A stretch of DNA of 32,792 nucleotides from contig NZ_MIJF01000020.1 of assembly GCF_001730235.1 (NCBI RefSeq), forward strand, positions 1-32,792, written 5' to 3'. The translations under genes were made by a program, and so were the position numbers. Source of the stretch: Vulcanibacillus modesticaldus (lineage in GTDB: Bacteria > Bacillota > Bacilli > Tepidibacillales > Tepidibacillaceae). Shown here in pieces: positions 8,851 to 17,508 of the stretch (position 1 is the first letter of the stretch; each line of letters opens with the position of its first letter). Below the pieces are notes generated by a model, which was not told the DNA's origin, made no database searches, and was given only the letters and a program-made list of their open reading frames with translations.

Positions 8851-9951
8851 ATGAGAATAATCGTAACAGGTGGAGGAACAGGGGGACATATTTATCCAGC
8901 ATTGGCGATGGTAAATGAAATTAAAAAGCATCATCCAAATGCTGAAGTGTTGTATATCGGTTCTGAAAGAGGATTAGAAAAAGACATCGTAAAAAGGGCT
9001 GATATCCCATTTGTAACAATAGAAATTTCAGGTTTTAAAAGAAAACTCTCTTTGGAAAATTTGAAAACGATCGTTAAATTTTTAAAGAGTGTAGGTAAAT
9101 CAAAGCAATATATTAAAGAGTTTCAACCAGATGTGGTAATTGGTACAGGGGGATTTGTATGTGGACCAGTTCTTTATGCTGCAAGTAAATTAAAGATTCC
9201 AACAGTTGTCCATGAGCAAAATGTGATACCGGGTCTTACAAATAAGTTTTTATCTAATTATGTCGATTTAATTGCTATCAGTTTTGAAGGATCGAAGGAA
9301 TATTTTAAAAAAGCGAAAAGGGTTGTATTAACAGGTAACCCTCGTGCTACTGAAGTTGTTCGAGCTGATAAAACAAATGGTTATAAAGTATTAAATATTA
9401 CTTCAGATAAAAAGGTTATCCTAATTTTTGGGGGAAGCAGGGGAGCTAAAGCAATTAATCAGGCATTTTTGGAGATGCTTCCAAAACTTAATCAATATCA
9501 AAATTTTCATTTTGTATTCGTAACTGGTAACGTACATTATGATTTAATACAAAAAGAGATTCAAAAATATGATTCAAAACTTTTGAAAAATATCTTTGTT
9601 ACTCCTTACCTTTATAATATGCCAGAAATATTAGCAATAACTGACTTGAATATTAGTCGTGCTGGAGCTTCAACTCTTGCAGAGGTTACTGCTCTAGGAG
9701 TTCCTTCTATCTTAATCCCATCTCCTTATGTCACAAATAATCATCAAGAAAAAAACGCAAAGTGGCTTGAGGAGCAGGGTGCTGCTAAAATGATTAAAGA
9801 GCAAGAGTTGTCTGGTGATAAACTGCTAGATACTATCGTTGAGGTGATGAAGAATCATCAGAGTTATTCTCAGGCAGCGCAAAATATTGGCAAGCCTGAA
9901 GCAGCAACTAAATTATTAAAAGAAATGGAGACTTTAATCAAGAAAAAATAA
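8851..9951 (+). CDS. murG: MurG, UDP-GlcNAc:lipid I N-acetylglucosaminyltransferase
   Basis: Peripheral membrane GT-B enzyme that adds GlcNAc to lipid I and completes lipid II on the inner face of the membrane. The 366-aa protein has the N-terminal glycine loop GGGTGGH (residues 7-13), the VVIGTGGFVCGP and HEQNVIPGLTN segments of the acceptor side, a second glycine-rich loop IFGGSRGAKAIN, and the donor-site segment SRAGASTLAEVTALGVPSIL. The start ATG is 15 nt after the spoVE stop; GGGGATGA upstream serves as ribosome site. Confidence 0.95.
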   Translation: MRIIVTGGGTGGHIYPALAMVNEIKKHHPNAEVLYIGSERGLEKDIVKRADIPFVTIEISGFKRKLSLENLKTIVKFLKSVGKSKQYIKEFQPDVVIGTGGFVCGPVLYAASKLKIPTVVHEQNVIPGLTNKFLSNYVDLIAISFEGSKEYFKKAKRVVLTGNPRATEVVRADKTNGYKVLNITSDKKVILIFGGSRGAKAINQAFLEMLPKLNQYQNFHFVFVTGNVHYDLIQKEIQKYDSKLLKNIFVTPYLYNMPEILAITDLNISRAGASTLAEVTALGVPSILIPSPYVTNNHQEKNAKWLEEQGAAKMIKEQELSGDKLLDTIVEVMKNHQSYSQAAQNIGKPEAATKLLKEMETLIKKK

Positions 9952-9966
9952 ATTGGAGGAATATTT

Positions 9967-10872
9967 TTGAGTGAATGGATTCAACAATTAAAAGAAAGTT
10001 CTGTTGGGGAAATTCTGGAGAATGAACCATTATCTAAACATACAACATGGAAAATCGGTGGCCCAGCAGATGTATTTATTGAAACAAAAGGTAAGGAAGA
10101 ATTGGTTAAAACAATTAATATTCTCAACGATAATCAAGTTTCTTGGCAGGTACTTGGTCGAGGATCCAATGTCCTTGTTTCAGATAAAGGGTTTCAAGGA
10201 GCAATAATTTCTTTGAATAAAAATTTTCAAGAAATCAACTTTGATGGATCTGTTGTTCAGACTGAAGCTGGTGCTTCCTTAATCCGATTAGCAAATCTAG
10301 CAGCTAAAAATGGGCTGACAGGTTTAGAATTTGCTGGTGGAATACCAGGAACAATTGGTGGCGCGATTTATATGAATGCTGGTGCCCATGGATCTGACAT
10401 TTCTCAAATTTTAGAATCTGCAGAAGTTTTATTAGATAATGGTGGGATTGTAACTTGGAGAAACACTGATTTTGAATTTGAATATCGTACTTCTATATTA
10501 CAACGAAAAAAAGCTATTCTACTTACGGCAGTATTTAGCTTAATGCAAGGTGATCGGAAGATAATTGCAGAAGATATGGCGCGATTTAAAGATAGAAGAA
10601 GGAGAACGCAACCATTCAATTATCCTTGTACTGGTAGTGTATTTAAGAACCCACCTAATGACTATGCTGGTAGGTTGATTGAACAATTGGGACTTAAGGG
10701 ATTTCAAATTGGTGGTGCCCAAGTTTCAACTATTCACGCCAATTTCATAGTTAATACTGGCAACGCTACTGCTAAAGATGTTTTATCATTAATCGATTAT
10801 ATTAAAGATAAAGTGTATCAAGAATTTCAAGTGGTATTAGAATCTGAAGTAGAGCTTATTGGAGAGAAATGA
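9967..10872 (+). CDS. murB: UDP-N-acetylenolpyruvoylglucosamine reductase MurB (type II)
   Basis: FAD-dependent NADPH reductase that makes UDP-MurNAc, the first committed muropeptide precursor. The 301-aa protein has the FAD-binding segments LGRGSNVLV and GIPGTIGGAIYMNAGAHG, EYRTS with R173, and CTGSVFKNP with the proposed proton donor S224. The shorter architecture suggests the type II form of Bacillus and Staphylococcus. The start is a TTG preceded by TTGGAGGA at 9953-9960, 6 nt away; no in-frame ATG lies nearby and the TTG gives a full N-terminus. Confidence 0.94.
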   Translation: MSEWIQQLKESSVGEILENEPLSKHTTWKIGGPADVFIETKGKEELVKTINILNDNQVSWQVLGRGSNVLVSDKGFQGAIISLNKNFQEINFDGSVVQTEAGASLIRLANLAAKNGLTGLEFAGGIPGTIGGAIYMNAGAHGSDISQILESAEVLLDNGGIVTWRNTDFEFEYRTSILQRKKAILLTAVFSLMQGDRKIIAEDMARFKDRRRRTQPFNYPCTGSVFKNPPNDYAGRLIEQLGLKGFQIGGAQVSTIHANFIVNTGNATAKDVLSLIDYIKDKVYQEFQVVLESEVELIGEK

Positions 10873-10894
10873 TCAGTAAAAAGGAATGAGACCA

Positions 10895-11653
10895 ATGTAT
10901 TCTGAACAATCATTTCCAATTTATCAGAAGAGAAGAGTAAAGCGTAAAAGAAATAAAAGGTTGGTAGGATTAATTATCTTGTTTTTTTTGTTCATAGCTA
11001 TTATTATTTATTTAAAATCTCCTATTAGTAGAATTGCAGAAATTGAAATTTCAGGCATAGATCTGCTATCAGAAAATGATATTTATAAAACAGCTGATTT
11101 ACGTATTGGTATGTATTATTTACCAATAAGGACCAATTCTATTAAAAGAAAACTGTTAGAATTAGAAGAAGTTAAAGAAGTAAACGTTACAAAACAATTT
11201 CCTAGTAAGTTGGTTATACAAGTGATAGAAGAACAACCTATTGCTTATCTATTAAATGAAGATGGGGTTTGGTTACCAATACTTGAAAATGGTTATATTT
11301 TCAATGGAAATAGTGAAAAAAACTTTTTAGATCGCCCCTTGGTAACTAAATGGGATGATGTAAATAAAATTCCTAAGTTAGTCGAGGAATTGGGAAAAAT
11401 TAAGCCTTCAATTCTAGTAGAAATATCTGAGATTTGGCAAAGTAGAGATCTTAATGCTACCTTTGATTCATCTAGGCTGATTATTTTTACGAGGGAAGGA
11501 TATCGGGTTCACGTGTTGTTAGAGGAACTAGGTGATAAAATGAATCTTTATCCTGCCATAATAAATAATCTGAAAACAAAAACGACTAAATTAGGCGATA
11601 TCTATCTTTTAGAATCGATGAGATTTGAAGAATTTGATGATGATAATAATTGA
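10895..11653 (+). CDS. divIB: Cell division protein DivIB (FtsQ)
   Basis: Bitopic divisome protein that forms the DivIB-DivIC-FtsL complex and signals to the septal synthase. I prefer the ATG at 10895 (252 aa) over that at 10886, because AAGGA at 10881-10885 touches the latter but is 9 nt from the former. The cytoplasmic tail is strongly basic (KRRVKRKRNKR), followed by one membrane helix (about 22-43), a POTRA domain beginning at about residue 46 (RIAEIEISGIDLLSENDIYK) and a beta domain with the VNVTKQFPSKLVIQVIEEQP segment. FtsL and DivIC are not in the window. Confidence 0.9.
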   Translation: MYSEQSFPIYQKRRVKRKRNKRLVGLIILFFLFIAIIIYLKSPISRIAEIEISGIDLLSENDIYKTADLRIGMYYLPIRTNSIKRKLLELEEVKEVNVTKQFPSKLVIQVIEEQPIAYLLNEDGVWLPILENGYIFNGNSEKNFLDRPLVTKWDDVNKIPKLVEELGKIKPSILVEISEIWQSRDLNATFDSSRLIIFTREGYRVHVLLEELGDKMNLYPAIINNLKTKTTKLGDIYLLESMRFEEFDDDNN

Positions 11654-11890
11654 CAATTTTGGTCAGTAAAAATATATAATTAGGCATTAAGTCTTATCAG
11701 TAGGAATTTATAATCAAAATTATTAATTTTATTTAAAATAAGCGAAAAAAAAAAAGGGTAAATATAATATTTGTTGAATTATTTACAGTAGGTTTTTTTT
11801 ATTACAGATTTTGTATTCATTTGGCTTGGCACAAGCTGAGTTTATTATTATAGTTTATATAGGTCAAGTTTTTAGAGGGGGTGCCAAGGG
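11654..11890 (+). promoter_or_regulatory. ftsA upstream region with a sigma-A-like promoter
   Basis: This 237-nt gap replaces the ylxW/ylxX/sbp genes found here in B. subtilis. TTGGCA at 11826-11831 and TATAGT at 11849-11854 are 17 nt apart, a good sigma-A pair about 35 nt ahead of the ftsA start. Upstream there is an 11-A run at 11745-11755 that might act as an UP-like element or bend. No clear terminator follows divIB, so some read-through from the mur genes is likely. Confidence 0.65.
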
Positions 11891-13123
11891 TTGAACAGCA
11901 ATGACGTAATCGTCGGTTTAGACATCGGTACGTCCAAGGTTCGAGTAATCATTGGAGAAATAAGTAATGGATCATTGAATATCATCGGTGTTGGTTCATC
12001 TGATTCAGAAGGAATAAAAAAAGGAGCAATTGTTGATATTGAACAAACCGTTCAATCTATTCGTAATGCAATAGATCATGCTGAAAGAATGGTTGGAATT
12101 ACAATTGATGAGGTTTATGTTGGAATTTCAGGTAATCATATAGATTTACAATCAAGTCATGGAGTGGTTGCCGTTTCCAGTGAAGATAAAGAAATAAGTG
12201 ATGCCGATATAGATCGAGTTATACAAGCTTCGAAGGTGATCGCTTTACCTCCCGACAGAGAAATTATCGATGTAGTTCCAAAAGAGTTTATTGTAGATGG
12301 ATTGGCTGGTATTAAGGTTCCAAAGGGAATGATTGGAGTTAGGCTTGAGGTTTCCTCGACGATTATTACTGGTTCGAAAACGATAATACATAATTTGATA
12401 CGTACAATTGAGAAATCTGACCTGAGGATCGCGGGATTTATTCTAATGCCTTTAGCTGCTAGTCAAATTGCTCTATCCAAAGATGAAATGAATCTTGGAG
12501 TTGTATTGGTTGATATTGGAGAAGGTGCAACAACTATCTCTGTTTTTGAGCACGGTGGATTGGTAAAAACAACAGTTATACCAATTGGTGGTGAATATAT
12601 AACTAACGACATTTCTATTGGTTTAAGAACACAGATGGATATAGCAGAACAGGTTAAACTAAAATATGGCATAGCTAACTTCAATGAAGCAAATGAAGAT
12701 ATAAAATTTAAAGTACCGAGAATAGGAAGTAATGTTGATAAGGAATATACTCAAATAGATTTAGCACATATCGTTGAGCCAAGAGTTAGAGAGATATTTC
12801 AAATCATTCGCGAGGAAGTCTATAAATTAGGTTTTACAAAAGAGATTCCAGGGGGATACGTACTAACCGGTGGGGTAGTCTCTATGAAAGGAATGTTGTC
12901 CGTTGCACAAGAGGAATTACTTCCAGCAGCTCGGATAGCAATACCCGATTATATCGGAGTTAGAGACCCATCCTTCATCAATGGAGTTGGGATAGTAGAG
13001 TATGCTTCAAATATTTTCTTTAAACCGAATAATTTACAAAAAAGAGCATTATCATCCAATTCCAAGTCAAGAAATAGTAGTCCTTTTGAACGGGTTAAAA
13101 ATTGGTTTAGCGAATTTATTTAA
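11891..13123 (+). CDS. ftsA: Cell division protein FtsA
   Basis: Actin-like ATPase that tethers FtsZ filaments to the membrane. The 410-aa protein opens with the phosphate-1 loop GLDIGTSK (residues 9-16), has the VDIGEGATTISVFEHGG phosphate-2 region and the GGYVLTGG adenosine motif, and ends with a short linker and an amphipathic helix SPFERVKNWFSEFI, the membrane-targeting sequence. The start is TTG, seven bases after GAGGGGGTG; ATG at 11901 and GTG at 11881 are out of frame. It is followed by ftsZ 42 nt later with no terminator. Confidence 0.95.
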   Translation: MNSNDVIVGLDIGTSKVRVIIGEISNGSLNIIGVGSSDSEGIKKGAIVDIEQTVQSIRNAIDHAERMVGITIDEVYVGISGNHIDLQSSHGVVAVSSEDKEISDADIDRVIQASKVIALPPDREIIDVVPKEFIVDGLAGIKVPKGMIGVRLEVSSTIITGSKTIIHNLIRTIEKSDLRIAGFILMPLAASQIALSKDEMNLGVVLVDIGEGATTISVFEHGGLVKTTVIPIGGEYITNDISIGLRTQMDIAEQVKLKYGIANFNEANEDIKFKVPRIGSNVDKEYTQIDLAHIVEPRVREIFQIIREEVYKLGFTKEIPGGYVLTGGVVSMKGMLSVAQEELLPAARIAIPDYIGVRDPSFINGVGIVEYASNIFFKPNNLQKRALSSNSKSRNSSPFERVKNWFSEFI

Positions 13124-13165
13124 AACTCAACATGTAAGCTTTAGATTTAAGTGAGGGGGATATTA

Positions 13166-14260
13166 ATGTTAGAATTTGATCTCGAAATGGAGCAAGTGGC
13201 ACAGATAAAAGTAATTGGTGTCGGTGGCGGAGGAAGTAATGCGGTTAATCGAATGATTGAAGAAGGAGTTCAAGGAGTTGAATTTATCGCAGTTAATACA
13301 GATGCTCAAGCCCTTCACCGTTCTTTAGCAGAAACTAAAGCTCAAATAGGAGAAAAATTGACAAGGGGATTAGGAGCGGGAGCTAATCCTGATATTGGGA
13401 AAAAAGCTGCTGAAGAAAGTAGAGAAGACTTAGTGAATTATATCAAAGGTGCTGACATGGTTTTTGTTACTGCTGGTATGGGAGGAGGTACCGGTACGGG
13501 TGCTGCTCCAGTAATAGCAGAAATCGCCAAGGAATTAGGAGCATTGACAGTTGGTGTTGTAACTCGTCCATTCACATTTGAAGGGCGAAAAAGAGCTAAA
13601 CAGGCAGAGCAAGGTATTGCTGCATTAAAAGAAAAGGTTGATACCTTGATCGTAATTCCTAATGACCGCCTTTTAGAAATTGTTGATAAGAATACTCCGA
13701 TGTTAGAAGCTTTTAAACAAGCTGATAACGTACTTCGTCAAGGGGTACAAGGTATTTCCGATTTAATTGCAGTTCCTGGATTGATAAATCTGGATTTTGC
13801 AGATGTTAAGACGATAATGACTGAGAAAGGTTCGGCACTTATGGGTATAGGTGTTGCAACCGGAGAAAATAGAGCTGCTGAAGCTGCTAAAAAGGCGATT
13901 TTCAGTCCGCTTTTAGAGACTTCAATTAATGGTGCCAAAGGGGTCTTAATGAATATTACAGGTGGTGCTAACTTGAGTCTTTATGAAGTGCATGAAGCGG
14001 CTGACATTGTTGCATCTGCGTCTGATCCCGAGGTTAATATGATTTTTGGTGCAGTAATTGACGAAAGTTTAAAGGATGAAATCATCGTTACTGTAATTGC
14101 AACTGGGTTTGATAATGAGGCAAAGCCTAGTGAGACAAAACCTGAGGAAAAGGTTGAATCAGCCAATAAATTAAACATTAAACCTTTTAATTCTACAAAT
14201 CATGATAATTTAGATATACCTACCTTTTTAAGGAATAAAAATAGAACAAATCTTGATTAA
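13166..14260 (+). CDS. ftsZ: Cell division GTPase FtsZ
   Basis: Tubulin homologue that polymerises into the Z ring and recruits the divisome. The ATG at 13166 (364 aa) follows GTGAGGGGG at 13151-13159; the in-frame GTG at 13151 is part of that ribosome site. Visible motifs are [12 protein letters not shown], the tubulin signature G106-G-G-T-G-T-G112, [10 protein letters not shown], and [14 protein letters not shown] charged linker of about 30 residues leads to the C-terminal peptide [12 protein letters not shown], the docking site for FtsA, SepF and other partners. A strong terminator follows. Confidence 0.97.
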   Translation: MLEFDLEMEQVAQIKVIGVGGGGSNAVNRMIEEGVQGVEFIAVNTDAQALHRSLAETKAQIGEKLTRGLGAGANPDIGKKAAEESREDLVNYIKGADMVFVTAGMGGGTGTGAAPVIAEIAKELGALTVGVVTRPFTFEGRKRAKQAEQGIAALKEKVDTLIVIPNDRLLEIVDKNTPMLEAFKQADNVLRQGVQGISDLIAVPGLINLDFADVKTIMTEKGSALMGIGVATGENRAAEAAKKAIFSPLLETSINGAKGVLMNITGGANLSLYEVHEAADIVASASDPEVNMIFGAVIDESLKDEIIVTVIATGFDNEAKPSETKPEEKVESANKLNIKPFNSTNHDNLDIPTFLRNKNRTNLD

Positions 14261-14273
14261 ACAAAGCTTTACT

Positions 14274-14302
14274 AGCCCTGATTTTTCAGGGCTTATTTTT
14301 TT
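14274..14302 (+). terminator. Strong terminator of the dcw cluster after ftsZ
   Basis: Perfect 8-bp stem AGCCCTGA/TCAGGGCT (14274-14281 with 14286-14293), tetraloop TTTT, followed by TATTTTTTT. It separates division genes from the sporulation block. Confidence 0.9.
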
Positions 14303-14378
14303 AGGAAATTTCTTTCCTAAAAGCCGCACTTGTATAAAATAAGATATTTAGCCTAAGGAGTGTTAACTTTTTTGTTCT

Positions 14379-14446
14379 TTCGACAAAAAAATTTTGGGCT
14401 TGTCGTCAAGTTTAGACAGACTTTGAATATAAATATATTATATACT
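14379..14446 (+). promoter_or_regulatory. Spo0A-type spoIIG promoter
   Basis: TAGACA at 14413-14418 and TATACT at 14441-14446 are separated by 22 nt, the abnormal spacing known for the Spo0A~P-activated sigma-A promoter of spoIIG in B. subtilis. A perfect 0A box lies upstream at 14379-14385 (TTCGACA, i.e. TGTCGAA on the minus strand). A weaker one is at 14401-14407 (TGTCGTC), and the -35 region itself (14411-14418, TGTCTAAA on the minus strand) resembles a third. The layout fits activation of spoIIGA-sigE by Spo0A~P on entry into sporulation. The boxes are pattern matches, not proven sites. Confidence 0.75.
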
Positions 14447-14484
14447 GTTATCACTTCTTTCAATAAGAATTGGAGAGAGTGACG

Positions 14485-15396
14485 ATGGTATTTTATTTGG
14501 ACCTTATTCTACTTTTAAATTTGGTTATAGATTATTTTATTTTATTAGCCACGAGTAAGTTTCTTCATCTGTCATATAAAAAATGGCGATTGGCACTAGC
14601 TTCTTTGCTAGGGGCCCTTTATACCCTTGTCTTCTTTTTTCCAAATCTAACATTTTTCCACTTGTTCACAACAAAGATTATCTTGTCAATTTTTATGGTA
14701 TTAATGTCATTTGGTTTTTCGGATCTTTTTCAATTTATTCAAACAATCATCACTTTTTATTTTGTTTCATTTGTTACTGGAGGCGGTGTATTTGCACTTC
14801 AATATCTTTTTAACATTAAACACGATGTAATAAATGGGATTTATGTAAGTAGATCTTCAAGTCCTTTGATGGTTTTAGTATTGATTTTACTTGCTTTTTT
14901 TGGTATTTGGATCTTTTCAAATAGAACTTATCAAACTATTTGGAGGAAAACAGAGGTAATACATAAAATTCTCGATGTTGAAGTATTTATTAATGAATTT
15001 AGCTACAAGTGTAAGGGATTAATCGACACTGGGAACAGGTTATATGATCCGATTACAAGGAAGCCAGTTATGATTTTAGAAGCAACCGACGTCTCATTTA
15101 TCCCATCGGTCTTTAGAAATATTTATCGCAATGGTCAATTTCAAATAGAATTATTTAATCAGATAGCTGATCAGATTGATCCTACTTGGTTATCACGAAT
15201 TAGTTTAGTTCCTTTTAGAAGCGTAACTAGAGAAATGCAGTTTATTTTAACAATTCGTCCAGATAAGGTGGTGATAACAAGCGATTCAAATAAACAATTG
15301 ATAACTACTAAGGTACTTGTAGGGCTAGACTACAACCAGCTATCAAATGATAAGGTTTTTCAAGCAATTATTCATCCTGATTTATTGGTGGGATAA
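14485..15396 (+). CDS. spoIIGA: Pro-sigma-E processing protease SpoIIGA
   Basis: Membrane aspartic protease that removes the pro-sequence of sigma-E after a signal from the forespore (SpoIIR in B. subtilis). The ATG at 14485 (303 aa) is chosen over the TTG at 14470 because GGAGAGAG lies between them. About five hydrophobic segments fill roughly residues 5-155, and the soluble C-terminal half carries the catalytic D181-T-G-N motif ([12 protein letters not shown]), almost the same position as in B. subtilis. It is 22 nt ahead of sigE, so the enzyme and its substrate are made together. Confidence 0.94.
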   Translation: MVFYLDLILLLNLVIDYFILLATSKFLHLSYKKWRLALASLLGALYTLVFFFPNLTFFHLFTTKIILSIFMVLMSFGFSDLFQFIQTIITFYFVSFVTGGGVFALQYLFNIKHDVINGIYVSRSSSPLMVLVLILLAFFGIWIFSNRTYQTIWRKTEVIHKILDVEVFINEFSYKCKGLIDTGNRLYDPITRKPVMILEATDVSFIPSVFRNIYRNGQFQIELFNQIADQIDPTWLSRISLVPFRSVTREMQFILTIRPDKVVITSDSNKQLITTKVLVGLDYNQLSNDKVFQAIIHPDLLVG

Positions 15397-15418
15397 ATCA
15401 TTCTTAAGGGGGTATCGT

Positions 15419-16141
15419 ATGTTTGTAAGATTAAAAATTAAATTTCAATTATTATGGCATCGAATCTTATTTTTCTTAGGTCTTAAAACTGAAGAAATTC
15501 ATTATATTGGAGGAAGTGAGACTCTTCCACCACCATTAACTAGGGAAGAGGAAGAAATTTTACTGGAAAAATTACCTAACGGAGATAATGCGGTTAAATC
15601 GATGCTCATTGAGCGTAATCTTCGTTTAGTAGTTTATATTGCTCGAAAGTTTGATAACACAGGAGTAAACATTGAAGATCTTGTCTCAATTGGTTCTATA
15701 GGATTGATAAAAGCAGTGAACACTTTCGATATTGACAAAAAAATCAAATTAGCAACATATGCTTCACGCTGCATTGAGAATGAAATACTAATGTTTCTCA
15801 GACGGAATAATAAAATAAAAACAGAAGTATCCTTTGATGAACCTTTAAACATAGATTGGGATGGAAATGAATTATTACTTTCAGATATTTTAGGGACAGA
15901 AAATGATACCATATCTAAAAATCTTGAGGAAGAAGTTGATAAAAAATTATTAAATAAAGCACTTGAGAAACTAAATGATCGGGAAAAGATGATTATGAAA
16001 CTACGTTTTGGACTAGAAGATGGAGTTGAAAAAACTCAAAAAGATGTGGCTGACATGCTTGGTATATCCCAATCTTACATTTCAAGATTAGAAAAAAGAA
16101 TTATCAAAAGATTAAGAAAAGAAATCGATAAGATGATCTAA
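15419..16141 (+). CDS. sigE: Mother-cell sigma factor pro-sigma-E
   Basis: Sigma-70 family factor that directs early mother-cell transcription after asymmetric division. Starting at ATG 15419, after AAGGGGG, gives 240 aa, matching the 239-aa B. subtilis protein. The first ~28 residues form the pro-sequence, an amphipathic, basic segment ([20 protein letters not shown]) before the [12 protein letters not shown] segment; the cleavage site by analogy is near H28/Y29. Region 2 ([12 protein letters not shown] through [18 protein letters not shown]) and a C-terminal region 4 helix-turn-helix ([20 protein letters not shown]) are clear. The longer in-frame extension upstream lies inside spoIIGA and is not used. 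Confidence 0.96.
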   Translation: MFVRLKIKFQLLWHRILFFLGLKTEEIHYIGGSETLPPPLTREEEEILLEKLPNGDNAVKSMLIERNLRLVVYIARKFDNTGVNIEDLVSIGSIGLIKAVNTFDIDKKIKLATYASRCIENEILMFLRRNNKIKTEVSFDEPLNIDWDGNELLLSDILGTENDTISKNLEEEVDKKLLNKALEKLNDREKMIMKLRFGLEDGVEKTQKDVADMLGISQSYISRLEKRIIKRLRKEIDKMI

Positions 16142-16142
16142 A

Positions 16143-16172
16143 GCATATTTTTCCCACTCTAAGGAGATACTT
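16143..16172 (+). promoter_or_regulatory. Sigma-F-class promoter of sigG
   Basis: GCATA at 16143-16147, a 15-nt spacer, and GGAGATACTT at 16163-16172. This agrees with the sigma-F class pattern (GYWTA, then GGNRANANTW) at every defined position. It lies directly after the sigE stop and 31 nt before the sigG start, so forespore expression of sigG by sigma-F, and perhaps by sigma-G itself, is expected, as in B. subtilis. Read-through from spoIIGA-sigE is also possible because no terminator lies between. Confidence 0.8.
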
Positions 16173-16202
16173 ACTACAAGAACTCCTATAGGGGTGAGAG
16201 AG

Positions 16203-16979
16203 ATGTCAAGAAACAAAGTTGAGATTTGTGGTGTGGATACATCAAAATTACCCGTTTTAAAGAATGAGGAAATGCGGAAATTATTCTTAAAGTTGAATGA
16301 AGGTGATCGCTCAGCAAGGGAAACGCTAGTAAATGGCAATTTAAGATTAGTTTTAAGTGTGATTCAAAGGTTTAATAATCGTGGAGAATATGTTGATGAT
16401 TTGTTTCAAGTAGGATGTATAGGTTTGATGAAAGCAATCGATAACTTCGACTTAAGTCAGAATGTCAAATTTTCTACATATGCAGTTCCAATGATTATTG
16501 GTGAAATTAGGAGGTATCTGAGAGATAATAACCCTATACGCGTTTCACGTTCGTTGCGGGATATCGCATATAAAGCTTTACAAGTCAGAGACACTTTAAC
16601 CAATCAAAAATCTCGAGAACCAACAATATATGAGATTTCTCAAGAATTAAATGTTTCCAAAGAAGATGTTGTTTTTGCTCTAGATGCAATACAAGATCCT
16701 GTATCTTTATTCGAGCCGATTTACCATGATGGTGGTGATCCCATATATGTGATGGATCAGATCAGTGATGATAAGAATAGGGATGAGCAATGGATAGAAG
16801 AAATTGCTCTTAAACAAGCTTTAAATCGTTTAAATGAGAGGGAAAGAATGATTTTATCTAAACGATTTTATGAGGGAAAAACGCAAATGGAAGTTGCAGA
16901 AGAGATAGGAATATCTCAAGCTCAGGTATCAAGACTAGAAAAGGCTGCCATTAATCAGATGCAAAAACATATAAAATAA
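16203..16979 (+). CDS. sigG: Late forespore sigma factor sigma-G
   Basis: Sigma-70 family factor for late forespore genes such as SASP and germination genes. The ATG at 16203 gives 258 aa beginning MSRNKVEICGVDTSKLP, the near-invariant sigma-G N-terminus; the GTG at 16194 lies inside the ribosome site. Region 2 (GNLRLVLSVIQRFNNRGEYV and onwards), region 3 and the region 4 helix-turn-helix (TQMEVAEEIGISQAQVSRLE) are intact. The segment around DPVSLFEPIYHDGGDPIYVM is typical of sigma-F/G. Gene order spoIIGA-sigE-sigG is the conserved Bacillus order. Confidence 0.97.
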   Translation: MSRNKVEICGVDTSKLPVLKNEEMRKLFLKLNEGDRSARETLVNGNLRLVLSVIQRFNNRGEYVDDLFQVGCIGLMKAIDNFDLSQNVKFSTYAVPMIIGEIRRYLRDNNPIRVSRSLRDIAYKALQVRDTLTNQKSREPTIYEISQELNVSKEDVVFALDAIQDPVSLFEPIYHDGGDPIYVMDQISDDKNRDEQWIEEIALKQALNRLNERERMILSKRFYEGKTQMEVAEEIGISQAQVSRLEKAAINQMQKHIK

Positions 16980-16990
16980 CGATTCAATCG

Positions 16991-17022
16991 AGGCCGATCT
17001 TTCTTTAGATTGGCCTTTATTT
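16991..17022 (+). terminator. Terminator after sigG
   Basis: 10-bp stem AGGCCGATCT/AGATTGGCCT (16991-17000 with 17007-17016) with one G-T pair, loop of six, followed by a T-rich tail. Confidence 0.85.
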
Positions 17023-17092
17023 TGTTTGTACATTTTTATACCTTTTATCATATATATTAAGTAAAGAAGAAAAAGTGTAGGTGGGCTGTCAA

Positions 17093-17386
17093 ATGCTTAA
17101 AATTTCAGAGTTCCAAACGAAAGATGTAGTCAATATATTTGATGGGAAAAAATTAGGGAACGTTACCGATTTGGAAATAGATTTACGTCATGGTAGGGTT
17201 GAATCATTGATTGTGCCTGCTCAAAGTAAATTATTTGGTTTGTTTGGTAATGGGGCAGAATATATCATACCGTGGAACAATATAATCAAAATCGGTGTAG
17301 ATGTTGTATTAGTTAAACTTGACGATCATTCCTATCGTTCATCTGATTCTAATGAAGAATATGAGCTTTTTAAGAAAAATAATTAA
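17093..17386 (+). CDS. ylmC: PRC-barrel protein of the YlmC/YmxH family
   Basis: A 97-aa cytoplasmic protein starting at ATG 17093 after GTAGGTGGG; the GTG at 17081 is within that ribosome site. It reads as a single PRC-barrel domain: KDVVNIFDGKKLGNVTDLEI, then GRVESLIVPAQ, then EYIIPWNNIIKIGVDVVLV. Members of this family are found in spore formers, one after sigG and one elsewhere (YmxH); their molecular role is not known to me. It stands as a single gene between two terminators. No promoter could be assigned with confidence in the 70 bases upstream. Confidence 0.85.
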   Translation: MLKISEFQTKDVVNIFDGKKLGNVTDLEIDLRHGRVESLIVPAQSKLFGLFGNGAEYIIPWNNIIKIGVDVVLVKLDDHSYRSSDSNEEYELFKKNN

Positions 17387-17396
17387 GATAATTAAA

Positions 17397-17427
17397 TGCA
17401 CACGAGAAGTGTGCAATTATTTTTTTA
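17397..17427 (+). terminator. Terminator after ylmC
   Basis: Perfect 7-bp stem TGCACAC/GTGTGCA (17397-17403 with 17409-17415), loop of five, then ATTATTTTTTTA. Confidence 0.85.
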
Positions 17428-17459
17428 TCTGTTTCCACTCCCAAAAGCCGTTATCATTT

Positions 17460-17489
17460 TTGTTCGGATAATAATTTTTATGGTATTAT
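17460..17489 (+). promoter_or_regulatory. Promoter of the pgeF-ylmE-sepF operon
   Basis: TTGTTC (17460-17465) and TATTAT (17484-17489), spacer 18 nt, with an extended -10 TGG directly before the -10. It lies 19 nt ahead of the pgeF start, between it and the ylmC terminator. Confidence 0.55.
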
Positions 17490-17508
17490 GTTATAAAGGA
17501 GTGTTATA

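Noticed and set aside
11700-11708. Sigma-H-like -35 (GTAGGAATT) ahead of ftsA
   Set aside because: No matching GAAT-type -10 is found at the required distance.
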